From Rhodococcus sp. B7740 (GTDB taxonomy: Bacteria > Actinomycetota > Actinomycetes > Mycobacteriales > Mycobacteriaceae), in NCBI RefSeq assembly GCF_000954115.1, contig NZ_CP010797.1, positions 3,286,001 through 3,350,000 on the forward strand: 64,000 nucleotides of DNA. The letters are read 5' to 3'. The notes beneath the pieces were generated by a model. That model worked only from the letters and a program-made list of their open reading frames with translations. It was not told the DNA's origin and searched no databases. The translations under genes and the position numbers were made by a program. Numbering within the stretch: position 1 is the stretch's first letter; each line of letters begins with the position of its first letter. Below are positions 9,383 through 17,496 of the stretch, piece by piece.

Positions 9383-9692
9383 CTAACTCTCCTGGGGTGA
9401 GCCGGAACCGGGAAGTACTCGCACGATCACTGTTGGGCAAACATGCGCGAGCAGATCTCGGTTTTCCCCTCTCGGCGGGGCGCTGCTCGACCGTTCGAGC
9501 CGCAGTACACCATCGTAACGGGTACAGCAAGCCGAGCGTCGAGCGCCGGGTGTCCTGGTACTCAGGTTAACGCCGAGCGACGTAAATCCGGAAACAGGGT
9601 GTTGTCCGATTAGTCACAGGACCGATTCAGATAGGGAAAGATCCGCGCAAGAAGGCGTCTACCAGCACCGACGTCCACTCGGGACGGACCGA
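9383..9692. promoter_or_regulatory. Upstream region of pckG, no gene seen
   Basis: These 310 bases separate the pckG start from the end of the small upstream minus-strand gene. No convincing ORF is present. On the minus strand TACGAT occurs near 9511-9516 and could be a -10, but I found no good -35. The length suits regulated, carbon-source-dependent expression, which is known for PEP carboxykinase genes in general; no specific operator was recognised. Confidence 0.35.
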
Positions 9693-9998
9693 CTACAGCT
9701 CGCCCGATTCGGTCATTTCGCCCCGGCCGATACCGTTCGCTTCTCGAAAAATTTCCCAGGATCGGTACTGCCCGTCACGTCCGAACGATGTGAACTTGTC
9801 GGTCACACCATCGCCGTCCACGTCGGTCGCCACGGTCATCCCGGCGTCGGTACGGCGTACGGTGGTCTCGAAATGACCGTCTCCGTCGAGATCGAACAGG
9901 TCCGTCGAGACCGTGGGCTCACCCGAATCCCCGACGTCGTGAGGTTCGGCCTCCTCCGCGAGGAACCCACCTGCTGCGAAGCCATCCACCGCGATCAT
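9693..9998 (-). CDS. Small acidic DxDxDG-repeat protein
   Basis: 101 residues with no signal peptide. Two calcium-loop-like motifs are visible, DLDGDGHFE and DVDGDGVTD, about 23 residues apart, with a third weaker loop at GRDGQYRSW. Such DxDxDG loops bind calcium in EF-hand, dockerin and VCBS-type repeats. It resembles short actinobacterial proteins of the DUF6802 type; I am not certain of the family. It lies 38 bases downstream of the GTPase-like gene on the same strand and probably shares its transcript. Confidence 0.65.
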   Translation of the reverse strand: MIAVDGFAAGGFLAEEAEPHDVGDSGEPTVSTDLFDLDGDGHFETTVRRTDAGMTVATDVDGDGVTDKFTSFGRDGQYRSWEIFREANGIGRGEMTESGEL

Positions 9999-10036
9999 CG
10001 ACGCTCCTCACCTCGCTCAACGAACCGACACTGCAC

Positions 10037-11572
10037 CTACTGACTCCGACGCACCGGCTCGTCGAACGGTTCCACCTGCTTCGAAGAGAAATGGACGGGT
10101 TCACGGGCTACGAACACACCGCGATCGAGCCCGCGGAATCGCTCCAGCCCCCGCTCGAGTGCAGACAGATCGCGATCGCAGGCAGACAGCAGTGCCGATC
10201 GATGGTCGGCAAGCCGACGAAGCTCGGCGTCCACCTCGGCGAGTGCGACGTCGATGCGGGCCACAGCATCGCGATCCGCAGTCGCGACGGCGGACGCGAG
10301 CATCGACTCGGCATCGAGAATCCGCGAGAGCACGTGCTGCTCCACCGACGATCTCACCCGGGCCAGGCTTTCCTGTGTCCAGCCGCGCAGGCGGGCGCGA
10401 TCGGCCACCAGCGCCCGTGACCGCGTGATCCACCAGGCGAGCGCACCTCCGAGGACGAGTGCGATCACGGTGTTGGCGACTGCCCAGGCCGGCACCAGCG
10501 CCATCGGCGACACCACCAGCCGCCCGAGTCCTACCCCCGCCGACGCACCGACGACGATCATGACCGCATCCTCGATCCCCCGCCGCCGGGACGGCTCCCC
10601 GATGTCGAGCGGGGAGTCCTCGACATTCGATTCCGCCTGCGCCGGCGTGAGCCCGAGATCGGTCTCCACTGCCCGCAATCGCGCTGTGAGCGCCGCGTCG
10701 GCCCGATTGCGGGCTCCGCGCGCGGACTCGGCGACATGTACGGGAAGGTGAGTGAGTTCGGCACGCCCCGACCCGTCGATCGTGCGCTTGAACTCGGCGA
10801 GCAGGGCGCGAAAATCTTCGGCGGCAGCATGGAGGGACTCCACACGCACCCGTTGAATTCGATTGTGCAGCAATGCCCGTCGGTCGCCGCCGAGATTGTC
10901 TCGTTCGCCGACGAGCTCGGCTCGCCGCGCGCGGAGTTCGGCCGTGTCACCTCCCCCGGTCACCGCGCGCGCTCTCGCCACGATCGACGATTTGGCTCCG
11001 GCTGCGCAGTCCTGCACTGCCGCAACGTATTTGCGCTGGGGTCCGAGAGCCGTGGCCTGCAGCAGCAGCGCGCCGAGCCGGTCCGCCACTGCTCCGAGAC
11101 CCGACTCCGCGGACATCGCGGCGTCACCGCTGTCTCGGCCCGTCCGCGCCGACCGAACCGAGATCGGGTGGAACGTGCACTCCACCGCCCGTGGGACACA
11201 CTCGGCCACGACATCGCTGTCGGCGGAGACCACCTCACGCCAGTGTCGATGCACGTCGATCTTGTTCACCAGGAACAGGACCGGCGTGGATTCGAGGGCT
11301 GCTCGCCATTGCTCGACCTCGACGCGGCCCACCGGAGCCGACGCGTCGACGACGATCATCACGACCGCGGCATCGGACATCGAGTCCGTGAAGCCGATGG
11401 TGGAACCACCGAGTCGGGACAGCTCCCGGCGGAGTTCGGACTTGCCCGATCCGGGGGTCCCGGTGAGATGAACCCCGGCGGGTCGACTGACCCTTGCCCG
11501 TTCGATCTCGTCGAGTGCACCCGAATTCCAGCGTCGGAGAACGCTTTTCATGTCTTCCGACAGGGGCGTCAT
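10037..11572 (-). CDS. P-loop GTPase-like protein with membrane hairpin, Rv0210-like
   Basis: 511 residues. The N-terminal G domain has Walker A GTPGSGKS, an SMSDAAVVMIVVDAS segment in the G3 position, and G4 LFLVNKIDVH, so nucleotide specificity is probably GTP. A helical middle region follows, then two adjacent membrane helices (about residues 345-390, VGASAGVGLGRLVV and VIALVLGGALAWWI) and a helical C-terminus. This layout resembles dynamin-like or IniA-like membrane GTPases. The start is the ATG at 11572, which overlaps the upstream gene's stop (ATGA), so the pair is translationally coupled. From memory Rv0210 holds this position in M. tuberculosis. Confidence 0.75.
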   Translation of the reverse strand: MTPLSEDMKSVLRRWNSGALDEIERARVSRPAGVHLTGTPGSGKSELRRELSRLGGSTIGFTDSMSDAAVVMIVVDASAPVGRVEVEQWRAALESTPVLFLVNKIDVHRHWREVVSADSDVVAECVPRAVECTFHPISVRSARTGRDSGDAAMSAESGLGAVADRLGALLLQATALGPQRKYVAAVQDCAAGAKSSIVARARAVTGGGDTAELRARRAELVGERDNLGGDRRALLHNRIQRVRVESLHAAAEDFRALLAEFKRTIDGSGRAELTHLPVHVAESARGARNRADAALTARLRAVETDLGLTPAQAESNVEDSPLDIGEPSRRRGIEDAVMIVVGASAGVGLGRLVVSPMALVPAWAVANTVIALVLGGALAWWITRSRALVADRARLRGWTQESLARVRSSVEQHVLSRILDAESMLASAVATADRDAVARIDVALAEVDAELRRLADHRSALLSACDRDLSALERGLERFRGLDRGVFVAREPVHFSSKQVEPFDEPVRRSQ

Positions 11573-12597
11573 CGGCGCAGCATTCGTACGTGTCCTCGGC
11601 ACAGCGCGAGTGCCGCGCGACGCACGTCGGGGTCCCCGGCAGCAGCCGCACGCTGTTTCCACAGCACCGCCTGTTCCAGCGCGACCTCCTCCGAACCGGT
11701 CTCGATCGGCACCCCGAGACGTAGAGCCGCGTGGCGCATCTCGGCAGCTACCGCCTCGTCCGAGGCCAGGTACGACTCGACGGCGGCACGAGCCCGCCGG
11801 TTCCGGGCGGAGATCCGGTGCAGTCTGCGATGCAGCTCGACGTCTCGAGCCGCCGCGGCCGCCGAGACGGCGGTGGAGACCGCGGCGACGACGGCGTCGG
11901 CACCGGTGGCATCGGCGAGTATCCGTACGGCATCATCGTCGGACACAGCCGTTGGTTGCCGCAGCAGGTCGACGAGCAGGGCGAGACCTCGAAGTTCGAT
12001 GCATTCGATCAGCGCTTCTCTTCGAGACGTCGACACCGCGAGGTCGGCGGCGCGAAACCGATCGACGGTCATCAGGTCGGTCGGACGCAGATCGGCCGCT
12101 GCGACGGCGCGCACGTCGGACATGTCCAGAGGTGCGCCGGGTCGGCCCACTCTCCGCAATCCCGCCGCGGTGGTTCCCATCAACGGCAGAACCGTCCGCC
12201 CCAGCTGCTCCGATGCCACTGCGGCCGCGGCTGCGGGATCGTCGAGTGTGTCCGCCTTGGTCAGCACGACGACGGTCCCGTCCAGAGGATCGCTCGGCCG
12301 AGAACTCAGCAGTGCAGTGTCGACCGGCGACACCGCACCCGCGATCACGTGGACGAGCACCTCGCCCTCGCTGCTGTCCGCTCTGCCCTCGTGCCATCGG
12401 ACATCGAGGCCGTCGACATCGAGCGGCGCCGCGTCGAGAACGGCGAGAACCGCGGATTTCCCGACGCCGGAGCGGCCGGTCACCCGTGCGGTCATCGGCC
12501 GTAGGCGATCGTGGACGGCGGTGTCGACGGACTCGCGTGCGTCGCTCGACGCAACGCGGTCACGCAACAGGCCAAGACCGACCTCGGCGACATCCAT
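11569..12597 (-). CDS. P-loop GTPase-like protein, Rv0209-like
   Basis: About 342 residues. Walker A is VTGRSGVGKSAVL near residue 38, and a G4-like VVVLTKADTLDD lies near residue 120. There are no membrane helices. It is the first gene of a coupled pair with the larger membrane GTPase-like protein, a known arrangement for tandem dynamin-like proteins. The frame is open to 12630 (GTG), but the ATG at 12597 has GGGGGA about 8 bases upstream and is preferred. Function unproven. Confidence 0.7.
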   Translation of the reverse strand: MDVAEVGLGLLRDRVASSDARESVDTAVHDRLRPMTARVTGRSGVGKSAVLAVLDAAPLDVDGLDVRWHEGRADSSEGEVLVHVIAGAVSPVDTALLSSRPSDPLDGTVVVLTKADTLDDPAAAAAVASEQLGRTVLPLMGTTAAGLRRVGRPGAPLDMSDVRAVAAADLRPTDLMTVDRFRAADLAVSTSRREALIECIELRGLALLVDLLRQPTAVSDDDAVRILADATGADAVVAAVSTAVSAAAAARDVELHRRLHRISARNRRARAAVESYLASDEAVAAEMRHAALRLGVPIETGSEEVALEQAVLWKQRAAAAGDPDVRRAALALCRGHVRMLRR

Positions 12598-12733
12598 GAT
12601 CGATTCCCCCACCGACGACCCGCCGCCCACGTCGAGAGGCGACGCACAGCCCCCTGCTGCGGCACTGATTCTGGCACATGTGGGCGCTCACGAGCCGACC
12701 GTCGGGAATTGCATCGTTGTAATTAGCCGGGCT

Positions 12734-12761
12734 CGTCCCACCGCTGATCAGCGGTGGGACG
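12734..12761. repeat. Perfect 28-bp palindrome in divergent promoter region
   Basis: The half-site CGTCCCACCGCTGA is followed immediately by its exact reverse complement, with no loop, centred on TGATCA. It lies in the 229-base gap between the GTPase-like gene (minus, start 12597) and trmB (plus, start about 12827). It could be an operator or a cruciform/hairpin element. Nothing else is recognised in this gap. Confidence 0.6.
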
Positions 12762-12826
12762 GTAAGTCTCAACTTCAACTCGAGACCCACCTGTCACACG
12801 CCCCGTCGATGCGCGACAATGGACCG

Positions 12827-13567
12827 GTGAACGAGCCCCAGGACCCCTCTGTCGACACCGAGGACAATGCCGTGAAGACCCAGGAACGGGGCTCACGGCT
12901 GTACCCCCGCGTGACGAGTTTCCGCTCTCGGCGCGGAGCGCTGACCGAAGCGCAGCAGACCACCTGGGACAACCTGTGGCCGCGCATCGGCCGCGACGTC
13001 GCCGACGAGCAGATCGACATCGACGCCTGGTTCGGCCGCAGCGGTCCGGCGATTCTCGAGATCGGCTCGGGTACGGGCACCGCGACCACGGCGATGGCCT
13101 CGGCCGAGCCGCACGTCAACCTGATGGCCGTCGAGGTCTACCGGCCCGGCCTGGCCCAGACGCTGCAGCAGATCGAACGAGAAGGCATCGAGAACGTTCG
13201 GTTGCTGCGCGGTGACGCGATGGACGTGCTCGAGAACCTGCTGACCTCGGAATCGTTGACCGGCGTCCGCGTCTTCTTCCCCGACCCGTGGCCCAAGGTT
13301 CGACACCACAAGCGTCGCCTGCTGCAGGGTCCGACGTTCGCGATGATCGCGGATCGGTTGAAGCCCGGCGGCGTTCTGCACGTGGCAACCGATCATGCCG
13401 AATACGCTGAGTGGATTGCCGAGGCCGGGAACGCCGAGCCCGGTCTGACCGTTCTCGATTGGGAGTCGCCCATGACACACGAGCGACCGGTGACCAAGTT
13501 CGAGGGCAAGGCACAGCTGGTCGGTAGCTCGGTGACGGAATTGATCTGGGGAAAGAAGACAGCATGA
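12827..13567 (+). CDS. trmB: tRNA (guanine-N7-)-methyltransferase
   Basis: About 246 residues. The SAM-binding loop is ILEIGSGTGTATTAMA. The family hallmark FFPDPWPKVRHHKRR is intact, with the Asp-Pro-Trp-Pro catalytic/tRNA-binding segment, followed by a KPGGVLHVATDH strand. It methylates guanine 46 of tRNA. The frame is open far upstream (to 10736), but that part is a shadow of the minus-strand genes. I choose the GTG at 12827 because GACAAT (12815-12820) lies 6 bases ahead as a leaderless -10; the ATG at 12809 is the alternative. The stop overlaps the next start (ATGA). Confidence 0.9.
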   Translation: MNEPQDPSVDTEDNAVKTQERGSRLYPRVTSFRSRRGALTEAQQTTWDNLWPRIGRDVADEQIDIDAWFGRSGPAILEIGSGTGTATTAMASAEPHVNLMAVEVYRPGLAQTLQQIEREGIENVRLLRGDAMDVLENLLTSESLTGVRVFFPDPWPKVRHHKRRLLQGPTFAMIADRLKPGGVLHVATDHAEYAEWIAEAGNAEPGLTVLDWESPMTHERPVTKFEGKAQLVGSSVTELIWGKKTA

Positions 13568-14268
13568 GCGTCAGTACGGACATGCCCGACACCGTGGTCG
13601 ACCCCTCAGAACTCGGCGCACTCGGTGAATCGCGCCACAGCAAACGCGTCCTGCTGGTGTGGGACGCCCCGAACCTGGACATGGGACTCGGCGCAATTCT
13701 CGGTGGCCGACCCACCGCTGCGTACCGTCCGCGCTTCGATGCACTGGGCCGATGGCTGCTCAGCCGCACTGCCGAGCTCTCCACCTCCGGCACCGCGACG
13801 CTCGAACCCGAGGCCACGGTGTTCACCAACATCGCCCCCGGCAGCGCAGATGTCGTCCGACCCTGGGTCGAAGCATTGCGTAACGTGGGTTTCGCGGTGT
13901 TCGCCAAGCCCAAGGTCGACGAAGACAGTGACGTCGACGCAGACATGCTCGACCACATCGACTTCCGCAACCGTGACGGCGGCCTCGCCGGTGTCATGGT
14001 CGCGTCCGCCGACGGTCAGGCGTTCAAGGGTCCACTGGAGGCCATCGCAGCAACCGGAGTGCCCGTGCAGGTGCTGGGCTTCCGGGAGCACGCAAGCTGG
14101 GCTGTCACGTCGGACATCCTGGAGTTCCTCGACCTCGAGGACATTCCGGGCGTCTTCCGTGAGCCACTGCCACGGGTGAGTCTCGATTCGCTTCCCGACG
14201 AAGGTGCGTGGCTGCAGCCCTTCCGACCGCTGTCCGCCCTGCTCGTCGGGCGCCAAGGAGTTTCTTAA
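13564..14268 (+). CDS. NYN-domain protein, Rv0207c-like
   Basis: 234 residues. The opening strand LLVWDAPNLDMGLGAIL is the start of a NYN (PIN-like) nuclease domain. Later acidic residues sit in DEDSDVDADMLDHI and in VMVASADGQAFKGPLEAIA, the positions expected for a metal-binding site. NYN domains cleave RNA; this subgroup is uncharacterised as far as I know. It is coupled to trmB by an ATGA overlap, and mmpL3 starts directly after its stop. The trmB-NYN-mmpL3 order is conserved in mycobacteria from memory. Confidence 0.85.
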   Translation: MSVSTDMPDTVVDPSELGALGESRHSKRVLLVWDAPNLDMGLGAILGGRPTAAYRPRFDALGRWLLSRTAELSTSGTATLEPEATVFTNIAPGSADVVRPWVEALRNVGFAVFAKPKVDEDSDVDADMLDHIDFRNRDGGLAGVMVASADGQAFKGPLEAIAATGVPVQVLGFREHASWAVTSDILEFLDLEDIPGVFREPLPRVSLDSLPDEGAWLQPFRPLSALLVGRQGVS

Positions 14269-17200
14269 GTGTTCGCCAGATGGGGAGACATCGTCTACCG
14301 CCTGCGGTACACCGTTATCGGTGTCATGGTGGCCGGACTGCTGGGCTTCGCTGCCTACGGTCTCGATCTCAACAGCCATCTCAGTCAGAGCGGTTGGGAC
14401 GATCCGACGTCGGAATCGGCCCAGGCTGCCCGTCTGGCGGACACGACGTTCGGTCGCGACAAGCAGGGTGACGTCATCGTCCTCTACACCGCACCCGAGG
14501 GCTCGACGATCGACGATCCCGAGTTCCAATCCAAGATCGTGGCCAACCTCGATTCGCTCGCCGCCGACCACCCGAACGAGATCGAGAAGGTCAACGGCAG
14601 CTACTTCCGCACGGCAACTGCCCCGAACCTCGCCGCCCTCGGTACCACCGACAAGCAACACGCGATCGCCAGCATTGCGATCGCCGGTGCCAACGACACC
14701 GAACTGACCAACAACTTCCAGGCCGTCAAGGACGTCTTCTACATCGACGGTGTGAACGTGCAGGTGACCGGCTTGCAGGCCGTCGCAGGCGCGTTGCAGT
14801 CGACGATGGCCGGCGACATCCACCGCATGGAGCTACTGGCGATCCCCGCCGTCGCGGTGTTGCTGTTCTTCATCTTCGGCGGCGTCGTCGCGGCTGCTCT
14901 TCCGCTGATCATCGGCGGTCTGACGGTCGTCGGTGCCAACGGCATCGTGAAGGTGTTCACCAACTTCACCGAGGTCAACTCATTCGTCGCACCCGTGGTC
15001 TCACTCGTCGGCCTCGGGCTGGCCATCGACTACGGATTGTTCATCGTCTCGAGATTCCGAGAAGAACTGGGCGACGGCTACTCGACGCCACAGGCCGTGC
15101 GCCGCACCGTCATGACGGCCGGTCGCACCGTGGTGTTCTCCGCGACGATGATCGTCGCGTCCCTCGGTGGTCTGCTGCTGTTCCCGCAGGGCTTCCTCAA
15201 GTCGGTGGCCTACGGCTCCATCGCAACCGTGGCTCTCGCAGCTCTGACGGCCATCACGATCCTGCCCGCGATGCTCGCCATCCTGGGACCCCGCGTCGAC
15301 GCCCTCGGCCTGAAGTTCATGCGCAAGACCAAGTCCAGCGAGGAGATCGAGAACGGCATGTGGGGCCGACTCACTCGCTGGGTGATGCGCAACCCCGTCA
15401 AGGTCACCGTCCCGATCGTGCTCGGCCTGGTGCTCCTGACGCTGCCGGTCGGCAACATCAAGTTCGGCGGCATCAACGAGACCTACCTACCGCCCGACAA
15501 CGTCACCCGCGAAGCGCAGGGCGAGTTCGATTCGCTCTTCCCCGGCCAACGGACCGAACCCATCAAGCTGGTGATCAGCAACGCGCAGGGTGCCAACCTC
15601 GCCGCGATCACCAATCAAGCGAACAATGCTCCCGGCCTGGTCGAGCAGTTCTCTCCGGTCGGTGCCAGCAAGGACGGAATAATCGTCTTCAAGGCAGGAC
15701 TGGTCGATCGCAACGACTCCAAGCCCGCCATCGACTTCCTGCGCAGCATCGACGTGCCGGACGGAGCGTCGGTTCTCGTCGGCGGCACCCCTGCCATCGA
15801 GCAGGACTCCATCAGTGCGCTCATCGACAAACTTCCGCTGATGGCCGTGCTCGTGGTGTTCATCGTGACCCTGCTGATGTTCCTGACGTTCGGATCGTTG
15901 GTGCTGCCGATCAAGGCGGTGCTCATGACCGTCCTCGGTCTCGGGGCCACCATGGGCATCCTGACGTGGATATTCATCGACGGCAACGGTGCGGGGCTGA
16001 TGAACTTCACTCCCGGGCCGATCATGGCTCCGGTTCTGGTGCTGATCATCTCGATCGTGTTCGGCTTGTCCACGGACTACGAGGTGTTCCTGCTCTCTCG
16101 TATGGTCGAAGCGCGCGAAAAGGGCGCGAGCACAAGCGAAGCCATCCGTATCGGAACCTCGCATACCGGACGCATCATCACCGCAGCGGCCCTGATTCTC
16201 ATCGTCGTGACCGGGGCGTTCGCGTTCTCCGATCTGGTGATGATGAAGTACATCGCCTACGGCATGATCGCGGCCCTCATCATCGACGCCACCCTCATCC
16301 GCATGTTCCTCGTGCCCGCCACGATGAAACTGCTCGGCGACGACTGCTGGTGGGCCCCGCAGTGGATGAAGCGGATTCAGCAGAAGCTCGGACTCGGCGA
16401 GACCATCCTCGAGGACGAACTGCTCCCCATGGCGGACGTGCCCGAGCTCGCTCTCGCGGGCGGTGCACCGTCGAGTACGGTCGCGCCGCCGATGCGTGCG
16501 GCACCGCGCCGCAGCGAGCCGCTCACCGAACCCATTCCCGTGGTCGCACCGCACGGCGGGGGCCCGATCCGAGCGACCCACGCGGCGAAGGAAGAATCCC
16601 GACGCAGTGTGACAGGGCGTCCGGCAACCCCACCCGAGCCGACCCGTGCGGCTCCCGCCACGCCTGCGGCACCGGCTGCTCGACCTACCCCGACTCCCCC
16701 TCGGACCCAGGCCGCTCCGCAGGAACGACCGGCTCCCAGGCCTGCCCCGAGCCGGCCGGTTGCGCCGCGGCCGACCGTCGAACCGGAACCGACCCAGGCT
16801 GCGGAGGTCGTCCGGCCCGCACCGCCGGTCAACCCGGTGGCAGCTCCCCCGTCGGCGGAGCCGCCCCGCGCACCGAGCGCACCGCGTCCACCCGCAGCGC
16901 CGCCGAGCCGAACCCGGGCCGCACGCGCGCCTCGCGCCGAGGAACCGGATTCCCGTTCCATCGAGAGCTGGCTCGCCGACCTGCGAGCACCCAGCGCATC
17001 ACCACCCCCGAGCACACCGCGCAACGGTTCGACCGCCAACGGGTCCGATCACAACGGATCGAACCACAGCGGTGCGAACCACGGCGCTTCGAACCACGGC
17101 GGTCGCGACGAGACCGGCTCCCCGCAGAACGGTTCCGATCGCAACGGCCACAGCAACGGGTCCGAACGAAACGGCACCGACCGAAACGGCACCAACGGGT

Positions 17201-17409
17201 CCGATCGCAACGGCACCGAGCAGACCGGTACCGAACGCAACGGCAGCAACGGATCCGCGTCGAGCGAGCCACGGTCCGAGAAGCCGTCGGGCCGCCGATC
17301 CGCACCGACCACCGAGGGCGGCGACAGCGGTCGTCATCGCGGTGGCGAGAACGGACAGGTGCTCAGCGTCAGCGAATTGCTCGCACGCGAGCGCAACCGT
17401 TCACGCTGA
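14269..17409 (+). CDS. mmpL3: MmpL3-type trehalose monomycolate transporter with long tail
   Basis: 1046 residues of the RND/MmpL family. The order is TM1, periplasmic loop, TM2-6, second periplasmic loop, TM7-12. Both proton-relay Asp-Tyr pairs are present, in GLAIDYGLFIVSRFREE and FGLSTDYEVFLLSRM. MmpL3 exports trehalose monomycolate to the outer membrane. From about residue 715 a cytoplasmic tail of about 330 residues begins: first Pro/Ala/Arg-rich, then NGS/NGT/NHS repeats. The GTG start at 14269 has AGGAG about 10 bases upstream and directly follows the NYN stop. Context matches Rv0206c. Confidence 0.93.
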   Translation: MFARWGDIVYRLRYTVIGVMVAGLLGFAAYGLDLNSHLSQSGWDDPTSESAQAARLADTTFGRDKQGDVIVLYTAPEGSTIDDPEFQSKIVANLDSLAADHPNEIEKVNGSYFRTATAPNLAALGTTDKQHAIASIAIAGANDTELTNNFQAVKDVFYIDGVNVQVTGLQAVAGALQSTMAGDIHRMELLAIPAVAVLLFFIFGGVVAAALPLIIGGLTVVGANGIVKVFTNFTEVNSFVAPVVSLVGLGLAIDYGLFIVSRFREELGDGYSTPQAVRRTVMTAGRTVVFSATMIVASLGGLLLFPQGFLKSVAYGSIATVALAALTAITILPAMLAILGPRVDALGLKFMRKTKSSEEIENGMWGRLTRWVMRNPVKVTVPIVLGLVLLTLPVGNIKFGGINETYLPPDNVTREAQGEFDSLFPGQRTEPIKLVISNAQGANLAAITNQANNAPGLVEQFSPVGASKDGIIVFKAGLVDRNDSKPAIDFLRSIDVPDGASVLVGGTPAIEQDSISALIDKLPLMAVLVVFIVTLLMFLTFGSLVLPIKAVLMTVLGLGATMGILTWIFIDGNGAGLMNFTPGPIMAPVLVLIISIVFGLSTDYEVFLLSRMVEAREKGASTSEAIRIGTSHTGRIITAAALILIVVTGAFAFSDLVMMKYIAYGMIAALIIDATLIRMFLVPATMKLLGDDCWWAPQWMKRIQQKLGLGETILEDELLPMADVPELALAGGAPSSTVAPPMRAAPRRSEPLTEPIPVVAPHGGGPIRATHAAKEESRRSVTGRPATPPEPTRAAPATPAAPAARPTPTPPRTQAAPQERPAPRPAPSRPVAPRPTVEPEPTQAAEVVRPAPPVNPVAAPPSAEPPRAPSAPRPPAAPPSRTRAARAPRAEEPDSRSIESWLADLRAPSASPPPSTPRNGSTANGSDHNGSNHSGANHGASNHGGRDETGSPQNGSDRNGHSNGSERNGTDRNGTNGSDRNGTEQTGTERNGSNGSASSEPRSEKPSGRRSAPTTEGGDSGRHRGGENGQVLSVSELLARERNRSR
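17026..17256 (+). repeat. Low-complexity Asn-Gly-Ser/Thr coding repeats in mmpL3 tail
   Basis: Degenerate short direct repeats of AACGG(C/T)-(A/T)C(C/G)-type units encode runs such as NGSDHNGSNHSGANH and DRNGTNGSDRNGTEQ. The reading frame is kept throughout. This looks like an expandable, disordered region of the MmpL3 cytoplasmic tail. Confidence 0.75.
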
Positions 17410-17496
17410 CGCTCGTGTGATCGGCTAACCTCCCTGAGCCGAGGTTCACTCACGTGGCGGCGGTAGTCGCGTGCATCCAGGGGGAGTTACACACAC

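Noticed and set aside
10736-13567. 943-codon plus-strand open frame
   Set aside because: Only the last 247 or so codons (trmB) look like a protein. The rest mirrors the two minus-strand GTPase-like genes and is Arg/Ser/Pro-rich shadow sequence.
15360-17420. 686-codon alternative frame inside mmpL3
   Set aside because: Shadow of mmpL3 with no start site and an Arg/His-rich composition typical of high-GC frame artefacts.
17410-17496. AACCTC...GAGGTT stem as a terminator between the two mmpL genes
   Set aside because: Only a 6-bp stem with no T-run; too weak to claim separation of the two genes.
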